From assembly GCA_900660155.1 (NCBI GenBank), contig CABFPE010000021.1, positions 1,850,803 to 1,914,802 of the forward strand: 64,000 nt of DNA, written 5' to 3'. The stretch's first letter is position 1, and each line of letters begins with the position of its first letter. The notes below the pieces were generated by a model that saw only the letters and a list, made by a program, of their open reading frames with translations, had not been told where the DNA came from and ran no database searches. The translations under genes were made by a program, and so were the position numbers. The stretch comes from Hofstenia miamia (Eukaryota > Xenacoelomorpha > Acoela > Hofsteniidae). Shown here piece after piece: positions 14,750 to 28,100 of this stretch.

Positions 14750-14808
14750 ATATTCACGCTCTGTCACGTGACGTGTGACGTCATCACCTCTAGACCAATC
14801 AGAGGCGT
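14750..14808. repeat. Right arm of 59-bp inverted repeat around gap
   Basis: This is the inverse of 13430-13488, with TCACGTGACGTGTGACGTCA and CCAATCAGAGGCG on the plus strand. Weaker similarity continues outward for about 30 bp on both sides (ctc..aggaga.c.c), so the repeat may be longer. A small acidic open frame follows, with an ATG at 14847, but it has no recognisable domain. Confidence 0.8.
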
Positions 14809-14996
14809 TTGTTTGTGGTCTCCTTCACTCGGCCATTACTACTGTAATGAGTTCCAGAGGACGGCATTGCCGTTGCGCGGCAATTTTCTCTCAGTTCTTA
14901 CTTGAGTTGGGTGAATATCAAGGAGAATCCGGAGATGAAATTGATGACATAGTCGAGCATCAGATTCTGGATTTGGAGGATTTTTTTTCCAGTTAA

Positions 14997-16199
14997 TGTT
15001 GATAACTCTAATTGTGTTAAAAAACCTTCGTTAACCTTTGACTACTATTTTCGTTGATGAAGGGATTCAGGTGAATGTAAGGAATAGAATTTGTGAATAA
15101 GCGGTCAAAATGACCACAGCCGTTATTTTAGGTATAACAAAAATCCCGTCTTTCTAGTGTTAAAAATATAGACTTATAATCATCAGCAGTGTCTACTATA
15201 TTTAAATGAACTTCCATTATTATTTTAAAAATTCAGGAATGCCATTTATTTTATAGCCATAATGTAAAATAAGCTTATTCATATTTATTTGAGCAAATAG
15301 CAAATACAAACAACAAATTTGCATTTCTTTTGTAATATAATTAATTCTACTATTCTAACAGGCAAAAAAATTCAGAAACATATATTAGATAAAGATACTT
15401 TTGTATGTTTAATTTTTCAATTTGCAATTCTTTGTTTGTGAAAGCATTAAAACACGAAAAGTTTACTCTACTATTTATTTCAAAGGTGGATTCTGCGAAA
15501 TAAAATTTCTGCATGAAATATCAAACTAAGTTACAAAACTGCTTCCCAGAGGTCTATATACTGTGAACAAAAAGTGCCGATTCCGTACAAGATCAAATAT
15601 CTACATGTAATTTTCATTATTTGCTGCCTGGCGCTAATGTTTGCTCTTTGAATGGCTGTAATTTGGTGTGCTTTTATAACGCTAAGAGATTTCCTATTTA
15701 AAAAATTGTGGCTTAAGAATAAGTTCTACACTAGCGATTTCGTAACTTTATAGTTATCAAAAACGAAAATTATAAAATCTGTTTATTAACACTAATACTC
15801 TGAAGCGCTATCTATGACATACAATTTTTTAAAGTGAGGGAAGTAGATAAAGTGGAAAAAATTATATAATTCCAAAAAATAAGTTTGCTCCATTTAAAAG
15901 AATTCATTTTTTAAATGGCATACAACGATAATTATATAATTCTTTTTGACAACAGTTGAATTGTTACGGCAAAATGGGTTTATAAAAAAGTGCAATATAT
16001 TATTTTTTTTATTAGAACATCCATCATTTTTTAACTGCTACTACAAATATGCCTACTGCATTTACAAATTCTTGAATCTGTCCTGGGTCATTTATGTCAT
16101 ATTTCTTATTAAATAATCAATGTAAAGAGTGTAGAAAGGCTACTATTGAACTGTGCGTTAGTCATTAGGGGCTTTCCTGATTAAGAAAAATGTGTTGAG
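14997..16199. other. Intergenic, nothing recognised
   Basis: AT-rich sequence without a supported open frame, terminal repeat or RNA gene. Confidence 0.5.
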
Positions 16200-16388
16200 A
16201 ATGCGCGCAAACGAAGCGATTGTTGTTTACCTACTTGAGAAGTTGTAGGTGGAGAAGTCTCAGCTGGGAATCAAACAACTGTTGGCAACTAGTTGCGAAG
16301 CCAATTATGTCTGCTCGCAAGCGATACAACTTTGAAATTACCACAAAATTTAATTACTCTAGCAACAAAAGTTGTATCGTTTTCGCGT
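16200..16388. mobile_element. Short MITE related to 12623-13170
   Basis: The left end (gatgcgcgcaaacgaagcga region) and the right end (aaaagttgtatcgttttcgcg) form imperfect inverted repeats. They share the GCGCAAACGATACAACTTTT core with the element at 12623-13170. The interior also shares ttgcgaagccaattat...caacaaaagttgta. It is about 190 bp and noncoding. Confidence 0.6.
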
Positions 16389-17712
16389 TACCTTAGAATA
16401 CTTCTTTATATTCGGATCTGTTTCGGATTGAAAACTAAAATTCTTGTAAAAATTCGGACCGGATTATGAAGTTTTGGATCCGGATCGGATCCTAAAATGT
16501 TAGATCCGATTCCATCTCTGCTGCGACTGTATTGTGTTCTCTTCACATTTAGAAACGAATTAAAATGGAATATTTGAAATAATTCTTAGTGTGGAAAACT
16601 TGCTGTCGTCAATTCTCCCCATCGTAACGATACTAAGCTTGCAACTTCTAGAATGTTGTTGAATCAATAATAATTAGTGGCTTAATTCTCATTAATTATT
16701 ACTCAAATCAATCAATAATGAACCTCTAGTATACACCATGTTAAGCAAACGAATGAATTAGAATGCACACAACATGGAGCTGAATTTCTATTTGAAAAAT
16801 GTGCTTAGCAAATATTAATAGATGAATCTGACAAGATAGGTTACCAAAATTACATATGAAAAACTCGGGAAAATGCAGTTTTATACTTCAACTATTACAT
16901 AACTATAATTAATATAAAAATAATTATGACTTCAAATTTTTCGCTCATACAATGCTTATATTTGAATATTAAATTGATGTGAAAAATAAACTTAAAAATA
17001 CATTAAAAATAATTACAAAGTACTAACACAAATAAAATTTACAAATTAAAAACGGGATATACCAGAAATGAAAGTGGGAAAGATTAACAAATGCGTTGAA
17101 TTGGGATACGGTGGAACATGACCCTTACATTTGTAAAAATGGGACACATAATTTTGAATTGAGGACCTTGCACCAAGAAATTGCAAAAAAACTTAAATGA
17201 TTTTTGAGAACTTGGTGAATTAACGTCAAAGATTTCTGTATGTGAAAAATATTCACTTGAATAATCTCTTTAAAGCTAAAGATTTTCATTGGTTTTGTTC
17301 TACAAAATATTAAAAAATTGCTCTGTGCATTCATGACAATAAAAAATACAAAATTTTTTAGTTGTAGGGGCGTAGTCTTATTAAAATTCTACAAATCTAG
17401 GGAGGTTGATTGAATTGCATCAGGGAGTATGGATCAGAGTTGAGGAAATGATAATGGGAGAGAGCACAAGATAGGTAGACTTGGGTGAAGCAATTTGCAA
17501 AAATCTGCCCCACTTTCATCTCTAGAATACAAAATAAAGAAAATTTATAGGATATGAATTGAGGTTCTAGAAATGAAATTTACTCAAAAGAAAATTTTGC
17601 TAATTGATCTTAAAAATAACTTTTTGCACTTTCACTAAAATACATACAGAAATCTACCCACAAAAATCTGAGAATATTATTAAAAAATAAGGATTGTGAT
17701 AAGTTAAGACAA
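16389..17712. other. Downstream region of PIGS; GGATC-rich patch
   Basis: No gene. Bases 16410-16510 are rich in cggatc/ggatcc motifs ending in gatccgattccatctctgc, which resembles the end of a small hAT-type element, but I cannot find both termini. The rest is AT-rich and would include the PIGS 3' untranslated region below 17713; I did not pin down a poly(A) signal. Confidence 0.4.
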
Positions 17713-18027
17713 CTATTCTACTTTTAGTTTTTCAGCACGAATGTTTTTAATGTACTTGAGAATAGAGCCAACAGAACTGAAAATGGGGATTGCCAAAGGA
17801 AGAAAGAGCGGTAAATAAATCGCATATTTCTGATCTTCTTGGAAATAGAGAAGTGCTAAGATTGAAGGATCGGAGAAGGCAAGTTCAGCATTGTGGCGCG
17901 CTTCATTGGAAACCTTCGCAGCATTTTTTAAACGATGGTTAGAGAGATGTTCTAAAGCTTCATTCACCTGTTGCAGGGCTAATGCCACACGCTCACTAAT
18001 CTCATCTTTAATAACCATGTTTTTAAC
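17713..18027 (-). CDS. PIGS: PIGS exon 7 (C-terminus)
   Basis: 315 nt after TTGCTTAG: VKNMVIKDEISERVALALQQ, a long amphipathic helix, then AELAFSDPSILALLYFQEDQ, KYAIYLPLFLPLAIPIFSS and a short lysine-rich cytosolic tail ending LKVE. This is the most diagnostic exon of the gene. Confidence 0.95.
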   Translation of the reverse strand, partial: VKNMVIKDEISERVALALQQVNEALEHLSNHRLKNAAKVSNEARHNAELAFSDPSILALLYFQEDQKYAIYLPLFLPLAIPIFSSVGSILKYIKNIRAEKLKVE

Positions 18028-21000
18028 CTAAGCAATAACTGTTAAATGCTAAAAAATGTAGATATTCTACTAAATAATCTAAACAAGTAATAACTGTAAA
18101 GAGTTTGGGTTAGGTGGGTATGTAGAGCCCAAAGAATAGTGGCTAGATAAATACGAAAATCAAGGAATAGGAAAAAGTAACAATCTTCTTGACAAGAGCG
18201 GAGCCAGAGCAAAGATATCTTATTCATAATCTTAAGGCAGATACAATAAATCTATTACGCATGCGGAATTAAGATAGTCGTTTCGTAATAATGAAAACAA
18301 GTCCCTTCGAACATGTCAAACCAGTGCTTATTTAAGAAACCAGCCAAATTCGTGTAATTAACATTTTCTGAACATTGGTCTGAATTTCTCTTAATCTAAA
18401 AAGAAATATTGGAGACATAATTATGGAATATTCTACGCTCAAAAATATTTTTATATTGAAAATAAAGTATGCAGTGTTATAGCTAACTACTTAGTTCATA
18501 TTAAATGTTCACATATGCAATAACAGCTCTAATCCATCTTACAATACATAGTACACATTGTGCAGATATCTGGCTGGATGTAACTTGTGAAGAAATCAGG
18601 TAATCGAAATTGTAAGATTCGTTTTATTTCCGATGTGAGGACAAACTGATTTCTAATAGATTGACTTGGTTAGAATTTTTTAGATGTGCCGGCACAATAA
18701 ATTTAAAATATTTTCACTTTAAATGAGCAGCAATTCCATCGAAAAAATTGGATTTCATCTATTACATGCTTGTTCAAATACAAAAGAACGTGAACATTTA
18801 TAGACCAACAACTTCTCAGAAACGGTCGCGTTATGATGACGCAGTTTTTAACGAAAATGTAAAGGCAGTTCTTATAATAAAATCTTGAACAAATGTAGAA
18901 AAATTTATTTGTTATCAAAGCCAATTCTATCAAAAAATTAAAAGATGTTTATGCTTCCAAAAAGCCAATATGCATTGGAGTAGAGATATGTGCGGTGCAC
19001 CGCGGCACGGACCGATAGCAGTTAGGAAAAATTCAGTGCGGTATACCGCGGTGACAAAACATGCGGCGGCACAGTCTGTCAAGGAAAATACATTGTGAAT
19101 TTGAGGACAAATTAACATTAAAAATACCAATTTAACTATTTTAAGAAAAATAAACTATTAATAGAACATGTAATTTAGACGAAGAGAAATTTTATCAGTT
19201 AAACATTTTCAACTTTTAAACAGATAAGCTCATAAGTATACCGCAGTGACTTTCATGTTTTTGTAGAAGTAGGCGGTTAAAAAATGATGTTGCGGCGAGG
19301 TAAGTTTTACAAAAATCTACCCGCATATCTCTACATTGGAGTACATACTTCAGTTATGTAGTCAATCCAGTATTGATCTTCTTCCTAACTTCCGAGTGCA
19401 TTAATATAAATTTAAAATACTTTACCTGTTGTACAAGAGTTGCAAGCCCATTGACAGAAGATACAGCAACAGCAATGTTATCAATAGTGCGATGTCTACA
19501 AACACTTTCGAATTCCCATTGGTAGATTTCCATTGCGTCGTACTCTGTATATGTATAGGAGGGATTAGCAAATGGAAAACCGATATGATATTTTAGCTGA
19601 GCAGTAAAATGGGCAATTAACGTACTGCATTGCAACTGGTGATGTTGACCACTAAACAAAATATAATGATATTAACCATTAGATGTAAACACTTCTTAGT
19701 GAACTTTGTATGCTCAAAGACTTTTTTCGCGAATTCTATTGCAGTGGGCTTACTGAAATTACACCATTAGCCTACATGAGAAAAAAAGTGATGAGTTTTC
19801 ATCACTTGAAATATTTCTAGCACATCAATTGTCTACAAGTCAGAATTAAATGTATTAAAAGATACCGAAATCAGATAAGTTACTTAAATGCTAAAACAAC
19901 AGAATTAATGATTCACTTAACACGCGCTATCACATCAACGGATTAACCCTTATCCATGTATTAGCTACATTTTGTAGCTTTTCGAAATTAAAGTCATTCC
20001 TGTAATTTTAGGATTTTCACAATTGCAGAACTATTTGGTGTCGATGAATGATCAAGTATAAGCATCAAATTCATACAATTCATTTTGGTCGATCTACCGG
20101 TTTATTTGAAATTCAAATGAATTTATCTTCAATCGTGGAAGTAGCTACAAATTGTAGCTGGTCAACTGCGTTATTTTGTGACGATATATGATTATAAATA
20201 TGCGCAACCTGATTCATCATGAATATTTTACTTTGAATTTGACGTATCCATTTATATTTTACAGTCAGATTTGTACTTAGAGGTACATGTATATGGTCTG
20301 CATAGACCATATCTCAAGTTATGTGGATAAAAGAACTTTGGAAATACAATCAAATTTGCTTTCTATATCATTTATTTTCTGTTAGATTCTAAAATGACAA
20401 CAAGAACAGCTTTCTTGTTTCTCGAAAAGTTGCGTATTTAGATCAAAAAAACATGTAGGGACTACATACAATAATAAGCCTGGCTGTTCCTCACAGCAGC
20501 TAGAGTAATAGACGAAGTACTTCACACACAACAGCGTGATTCTATTGAGTCTCCACATCTGAAACTTGTTAAATCATTACGCTTGCAGCTGTGTGTACAA
20601 TCCTAGATACTGATTGGTACAGCAGATCCAATGACACGATCATGAATGAAGCCTTCTGCATTGATTTTCAAGAGCTGTACGTCAGTGTCTTTTCGGCAAT
20701 CATGCGTCGATCAAGAAGGATTACAGCCGAGGCTGCGCTGCAAGCTCTGTTCAATATGGACAACTCCAATGACCAGGATGATATCGAATTGTCGGACGAT
20801 GACGAATATTATGTAGAAGCTGGTAACACGGAAAATGAAGAAGAATCCGCAACTGGTGAAGAAGATAACAACGGGGACATCGAAATTGTGTCTAATTACT
20901 GACTCTGATAACAGCATATGGGATCTGTTTCTGAACAACCTTCATCGTCATTACGAGCCTAAAGAAACATTGACAATTGACGAGCAACTTGTTGGGTACA

Positions 21001-22079
21001 GAGGCCGGATATCAGGACGTACCTACATACCTTCTAAACCGGCAAAATACGGTCTGAAAGTGTTCTGGCTTGCTGAAGCTAGAAGTGGTTTTGCTCTCAA
21101 CGCAAAGATTTATTCTAGAAGAGATTGCAATGCACCTCCATATCGAAATCTTGCCATGGATATAGTGTTGGAATTGAGTGAACCCTACTTCAACACAGGT
21201 CGAGACATTGTAACAGACAATTACTTCACTTCCCATCGATTAGCTGTGTCATTGCTTCAACAAGGACTGACCCTTCTGGGTACAATTAGACCTCAAAGGA
21301 AAGAAATTCATATCCGGATGAAATCGAAAAAACGCCCCGTCGAATCCGTGATATTTGACCACGATCATGATAACAAAATCTTCGTTGTTTCGTGTATCCC
21401 AAGAGAAATAAAAACGTTGTTTTGTTGAGTTCGTCTCATAGTGGCGAGGAAGTGATCGAAAACAATAAGCCCAGGTTGATACTGGATTACAATCGAAGAA
21501 AAGGAGGGGGCGACCAGCTTGACCAAAATGTGGATGAATATACATGTCAGCGGAAGACTATTCGCTGGCCACTGATTGTATTTTTCAATATTCTCGACGT
21601 AGCGGATTACAATGCCTTCATCATGATGAAAAATGACAATCCAAGAAAGGAGAGGAAGAATTTTCTACGGACACTAGCCTTGCAGCTGGTAGAAAAACAT
21701 GCAGTATTTCGCCACAGACATCGGCCTCTCCCATTACAACCAGTGGACAAGAGTGTTCAGCATTGTCACTCATGCTACAAGAACACCAGATCCAAGTGTG
21801 ATTTGTGTCGTCGCCCAATTTGTCCTTCCCATCGTGTCTTGGTGAGATCATGCAAATGTGAATTTTGTTAAAATTGAGATACTCGCTTTCTATGTTTTGT
21901 GATTTCTAGAACAATACAAATAAGTGTCTGGAGCAATTCTTTTCTCAACCGATCACAGGACGGAGTAGTGGGGACATCTAGTGGCAGTAAGATATAATCA
22001 TATAATGTAAAGTATAGACCTACTGTACATCCAAAATATCTTGAATTCAAATTATAGAAATTTGCTAAGATAAATATAG

Positions 22080-22117
<38 letters not shown>

Positions 22118-25100
22118 ACACACGGCCAAATTATACAATCAATTTGTGCACTAGCTTCCATGAATTTTTTGTATGTATTTACCTTGTCAAAGTGAAAATA
22201 TTAAAAAAGCTACAAAATGTAGCTACTTACATGTTTGAAAAGATAAAAATTTATTCACATGAATAAGGGTTAATATATAAAATTGACCAGCCGTCAATGC
22301 TTTGGAATTTTCCACATGATTTTACAGTGATTTCAAAAAAATTAATAAAAGCACATTCATTTAGGGTGCATTATTATTCAAAATATGAAATTGAAAATAG
22401 ATCTTGTGTTTTAAAAGTTTGATTGCAAAAAATGACACAAAGATAAGGGTGTGAACCCAAAGGCCAACTTACTCAAATCGTTCTAGTAAGGCAGATCTCG
22501 TGAGTAAAGCCAATGTCTTAGAGAGCGAGTCACTATATGGGGTCCCGTACCTACAAATGACGTTAATTAATAGGATAAATGAAGATGCTGCCATCTGTAA
22601 TTCGTGCAAATGGGGGTGGTGACGGTCGTGAAGACGTCTGTAATATTTGTGCTGGACAGATGGCGGTCAGTAGAAACAGTGCCAGAAAGAGTGCTACTGC
22701 TCCTGAGCCAACTGCGGTAGTCATGTCAAACAACTTTCTTCTGGCCCATGAGATAGCGAGAGCCAGTGTTTGCTGTGCAAGCGGGAGAGACGCAACCTTC
22801 TCAACTGAATTTTGGCCTTCAGCTTGTCTCTGCTGATCAGCTTTAATTTCCAGAAGTCACCAGAGGATTCTCATGATTAAACCGATTTAGCAATCACATT
22901 TCTAGGGGTAAAGGCCCGGAGCCGGCTTCGCACAATGTTCAGTCTGTCGACTGGTACAGTAACGTCTACATAGATAAATAATCATTTTCCGGAAATTACT
23001 CAACAATTCGCGATGCACAATCAATTAATTAGAATTTAGCCTCTTCTCTTCAATTTCTTGTATCAAATCATTCGTGATTACAAAACGATGGTGCCTTTTC
23101 AAGAAACCAATACCAAATTAGACAGGAACATCTCACAAACCATTCTACTGACTATCGACAACCAATCCACTATTAAATTAGTCATCAAAAATTTCCATGG
23201 CCGCCCATTTTAATGGTGGTGAATTGCTCTGGAAATAGTTAAAAATACATAGTTGCTTAGAACTTCGAATACCTATCTCTTGTCATACAACTTCTAGAAA
23301 GCTGACTGAACAATACCATGCAATAACATCGATGTACGCCAAACATGATTCTCAGAAGTCAAAGCGACCACAAAATTGAGAGTATGATAGTGCTCAAACT
23401 TATCAATCACAAATGCTTTTCAATGTTTCCTGGCTAGATATCTAACATTATATATTGTTAATGAAATTAAGCAACTAGAAAAATATCGTAAATGAGCTGT
23501 ACTAGAGCCCGACGATATTTCAATTTCGTTTAAAAAATCGATCTATTCAACAATTATTTACATCTTTAAGTTCTTTTATCCCTAGAAGAAAATTATAAAA
23601 AAACTAAATATTTGATATCAAAAACTGAATAGTGTGTACACACTTTTTCACCTTTTAGAAAAATTACCAAAATAAGAACCTCTTTAGGCAACCGTCATGC
23701 CAAGAAATTGGAAACATTGAATAATAATAAAGATTTGTTGGCTTAAAAATGTTATATATTTGAACAAAATGGTTGTTGAGATGAGAAAATCAACAAAAAA
23801 TTGATCATGAAAAAATCAATCGAAACTTCGATATTTTCTGAAATTGATAAAGTAAAAAAATCGCAACATCGCAGGCAGTTGCATTAAAAAAACTCCTCGA
23901 ACACTCACTATTAGCAGTCTAAAAATATTATTGTAAATTGTTTAAACCCTCAATTGAAAACACGTAACATAACTCTAACCCTAACACATTGTAAAGTACT
24001 AAATCAAGATAAATAATATCCGAACAGCATTTAACATAAGGCCAAATTTCACACCTAAAAGGCAATGCTAGTGACATAAATACAATAGTAAAACGAGCCA
24101 ACTATATATTCTAAGTATGCACATTGCAAGTAGGGCTTCTGCGATTCGCCATATTTTTGTTTTGAGGTGAGTGAGTCGGGCCAGTCTCTTAAAATTCGTG
24201 TCGAGTTGGCAACATAGTCCTATCAATATCATAATTGTAAAGTCAGCATTAAATAACTGTTTAAATGTGTAATTATTAAGTATTGTATATAGATATAGCA
24301 TTAAGCAAACAACGCTGATGTTATTAAATTAAATATCACTTGAATAAAGTGTGAAGTTTGTTTATCAAATTCAAATCGCGACCATTGTTAACAAAGTTTT
24401 ATTATAACTTTTACGGACGACGAAAACGAAACTTATGTCAAAAAATTCAAAGCAAGCCAATCTGAGGGAGAGGCTACTAACGTAATTCTAATCAATTCTA
24501 ACATTTGGATGTTAGTAACGACCATTCGATAGACAATATGACTCAACCCCAGTGACTGAAAAATTTTTCTCTAGAAAGGTTTTTCATTTACAAAATTATA
24601 TTACTGTTTTTAATTAAACAAACATACATTGCACTCTTTGATATCAAATCGGTTCGGCTCGTTTAAATTTTGTGTAAGTTCGGCTCGGCTCGCCACACAA
24701 AATCTTTGAATGAAGCTCGCTTTAGCTCGATATTTTTTTAAAAATATTGTGCTCAAAGAATTTTTTACATAGCTTTTCCTATTATTTAATAAACATTTCT
24801 TAAATATGACTATAGGAAAGGCATACTGACTGCAAAAATTAAGAAAAATCTCCAAAATCAAATTAACAAGCAGAACTAAAAAATTGCTTTGCCTAAAATA
24901 GGCTCGTTTCGGCCTCGTTGTATATCAAATACTGTGCTCAAGCTCGGCTCGTCTAGTTAGAAGCTCGGCTCGTTGACAAGTCTGGACTCGACCCCACAGG
25001 AAATTATTAATGTTGAAATTTGATTACTCGACTCGACTCGAAGTTTCAAGTACTCACAGGGTCCTAATTGCAATGTTGATTTATCACTGAATTTACACTA

Positions 25101-28100
25101 ATTAAATGAACAGACCACAAACCTTTTAAAAAAATTATGCAATTCTGATGGCCTACACGCCTAAACTCACAACTATATACTGCAATATAAAGTAACTTAC
25201 TTAATCCATCATTAAAGTGCGACAATAGATCAAATATTGATTTTGATGAAACAAAAATTCACCAGTGATTCCTCAGCTCAGCAAAACATTAGTTGCGCAT
25301 TTAATGTTGATTTTATCTACACGAAAAAATTGATGAACAAATGTTAAATTAAGAAGTACTGAATCTCCAATAATGAATAAACAGCAATGGTTGGCATGAA
25401 ACATTAATAATTACCATATGTTGGCACACTAAAGAAGAACAACGCTTTAGTAAATAGTAAAGTTGAATTTGAATGTTCATTATGCAATTGAAAGGAAGGT
25501 TAAAATCATTGTTAACAAAATTGAAAATACGCACTTTGTATCGTTCAGATTAAGAATATACAACGATCCCCAATCATCGTAGAAGGCATTTTGCATAAAA
25601 GTCTCGTCATTCTTTTGAATGTGAAGAGGGGCTTGGATCGGAGAAGGAACATATGTGAGAAAATTTAGTTGCTTTCCTGTCCCCATCGCCCGACCCAGTT
25701 TGCTCTCGATAACATGCAACAAATGAGGAAGGTCTTTTAGCTCGTAATATCTAGGTAGATTCAAGTGTACCTAAGCTAACAAAAAAGATTATTTTAATAA
25801 ATAGAAACAAAATTTTCTTGCATTTGAGTTTTTGTAGCTTTAGGTTTAAATGATACGTTTGCATATACAACGATGAACATATTACAAAGTAAAAATATCC
25901 AAAAATAAGTAAGGACATTACATGAATTTGGCACGCACATGCATAACAGGTGAAAACGTCTCTCACAATGATACTCGCAGTGGGCTTTCCTCGAAAGTTG
26001 CTTACAAGGTATCGCTGACGGAATAATTGCCTCAAATCAAAGTGAAACACTGAATTACGATAGCACAGCATGCACAAAATTATTTCGCCCAAGACCTACT
26101 ATTAACAAGGCCGCGGCAAAGGAAATTTGATCACAAAATAAAGAGGCCATTGGTATTTTCAAAGATCGTTTTAATTCTTACATGAAAAAAATAATTTATG
26201 GTATTATATTTCATAAGTCAACTAAATACACGGCCGAATACCTCAGAGTATGCCTTAATAAACAGGAGGCCATTGTGTAAACTACAGTTTTTTAATGATA
26301 TTTTTATTAATGTCAAAATATTTTACATATACATGTCAACATTGTACTTGTCAATTTTATCAAGTGTTCAAATAAACCATGATATTTATGCAGTTTGAGA
26401 AAAACTTTAATGTTCATTAAACACAAAAATAAGATAATTTTTTCTCTTAAAGCCTTCCATAGCATTTAATCGAAACAAATCACTGAAATACTTTTTAATA
26501 TTATTAGACACATTTTTACATCTCTTAAATATGTTACATGCAATTCTTAAAATAATCTGTACAGTACAAATAAACAAATTTAAAAATTTGGCCTAAATTA
26601 GGTAGGAATATTCGTTGCAATTTGCCATTGAAATACTGGTAGCTTTTCTCATTAAGCAGCAAAAAGAAGGGACGTTCAACACAGTATCAATCCAATTCAC
26701 CGATAGCTTAGAGAGCCTAGGACAGTGGCGTTTTTGAGAAAAATGAGATGATCACTATCATCAAGTCTTTCTGCAAGTATATAATAGTAGTTATAATCAA
26801 TATACCAGTCATTGAGAGGTCGAGGTAATCGCAAAATCTTGAACATGTCAAAATAATCATGTGAGGCAAGAATTTAAAATTTTTTAAAAAAATCTACATC
26901 ATGCAAGAAAAGCAAGCATGCACTGCATCGTCAAGACATTCGAAAAAATGAATTCCACATTCAAATAGTAATATCTATCCAATAAGAACTTTGATAATGA
27001 ACCGATATAACGGGTTCCAAATGTTAAGGCTTCAAAAGATTAGAGAATTTGATATGTTCATCATTAATGTAAATTCCTTAGGAATTTGTATATGATACTT
27101 AGTCCTTTCAGATTATTGCAATATAACAAAACAGTTTTCATGAATTAGCGTGTAACAAACTATTTTTTTCCGAAAAATAGTTACACCACGAATTGCATAC
27201 ACAAAAATATTTACTGTTGCTTAACAAATTTACAACAGCTTTAAAAAATATTTACCATTACTGGATATTAATTTTGATTATTATTGTAATGTTGACAATT
27301 TCTTAAAACACAACATGGCCTCATTTTTTGTCTGCTAAATTTCTCTTGGCGGGGTCGTAAGTAGGCCTTGGTTTCGCTTCAGAAAAAATTTACAGATACG
27401 TAAAAATGGAACAAGATTTCAGTGAAGGGTAAACAAAAGCCGCATGAAGAAACCCGTCACACAAACACGTAAGTGTGAAAAAGTAACTTTAGTGCAAATA
27501 TCTTTCAATTGAAAGAGATAATGGGATACTAAAATACAAATTTTACTTTTCACCCGACTGCAATTCCTTGGCATTTATCCCCAAAGGAATCTGATAGACC
27601 ATTTGCGCAAACCAAGTGAAATTTGCAAAGGGAGCGAATTTCTGGAGAACAGGATCAAGCACTTCAATGATAGCTTCTTCAATATTCCAATCTAACGGTC
27701 TAGAATCTGGATCATAATTCAGAAGAGTAAAGATCAAATCATAAGATGTAAAGAAGCGATACGAACGATTCGAAGGAGGCTCCCGCGCATTTTGAATAAT
27801 GGTGGTATAGGCCGAAACTAATTGCTGCTCCCGAGAAATAATATTCTAAAATTGGATGATTAAATTATATTTAATGGAAAAGGTTGCAATCAAAATATTA
27901 TCAGAATCTAACAAATAAAGTTATAAGTATACATTAGTTACCGGTTAATAACACAGCAATAACAAAGTCGTACACTCGCCCTTTTGCGCAACATAAAATT
28001 GCTAAAAAGCACCTAGATGAAAGCTTAAATAGAATTTATTTGAAAAAATTTCGTCAAGTGAAAAAAACATCCAAATTCCTGTAGAAGTTCATTTCGAAAA

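Larger units (their letters stand above)
19947..22269 (+). mobile_element. piggyBac element, TTAA-flanked
   Basis: 2323 bp bounded by TTAA at 19943-19946 and 22270-22273. The termini are CCCTTATCCATGTATTAGC on the left and, inverted, CCCTTATTCATGT on the right. Just inside each end is the palindromic motif TAGCTACAWTTTGTAGCTTTT (left near 19961, right near 22208). A third internal copy lies near 20147 (GTAGCTACAAATTGTAGC). It carries a decayed piggyBac transposase and sits in PIGS intron 5 in the opposite orientation. Confidence 0.93.

Noticed and set aside
13635-14905. Long open frames across the first N gap
   Set aside because: They consist almost wholly of unknown residues read through 1000 Ns; the flanks carry no domain.
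14847-14996. Small acidic open frame MSSRGRHCRC...LEDFFSS next to the right inverted-repeat arm
   Set aside because: Only about 49 codons, no recognisable domain; its position beside promoter-like motifs is suggestive but not sufficient.
22500-22860. Possible plasminogen receptor (PLGRKT)-like gene on the minus strand
   Set aside because: A W-x-R motif and a hydrophobic segment are reminiscent, but spacing to the expected YGT motif is wrong and a stop intervenes.
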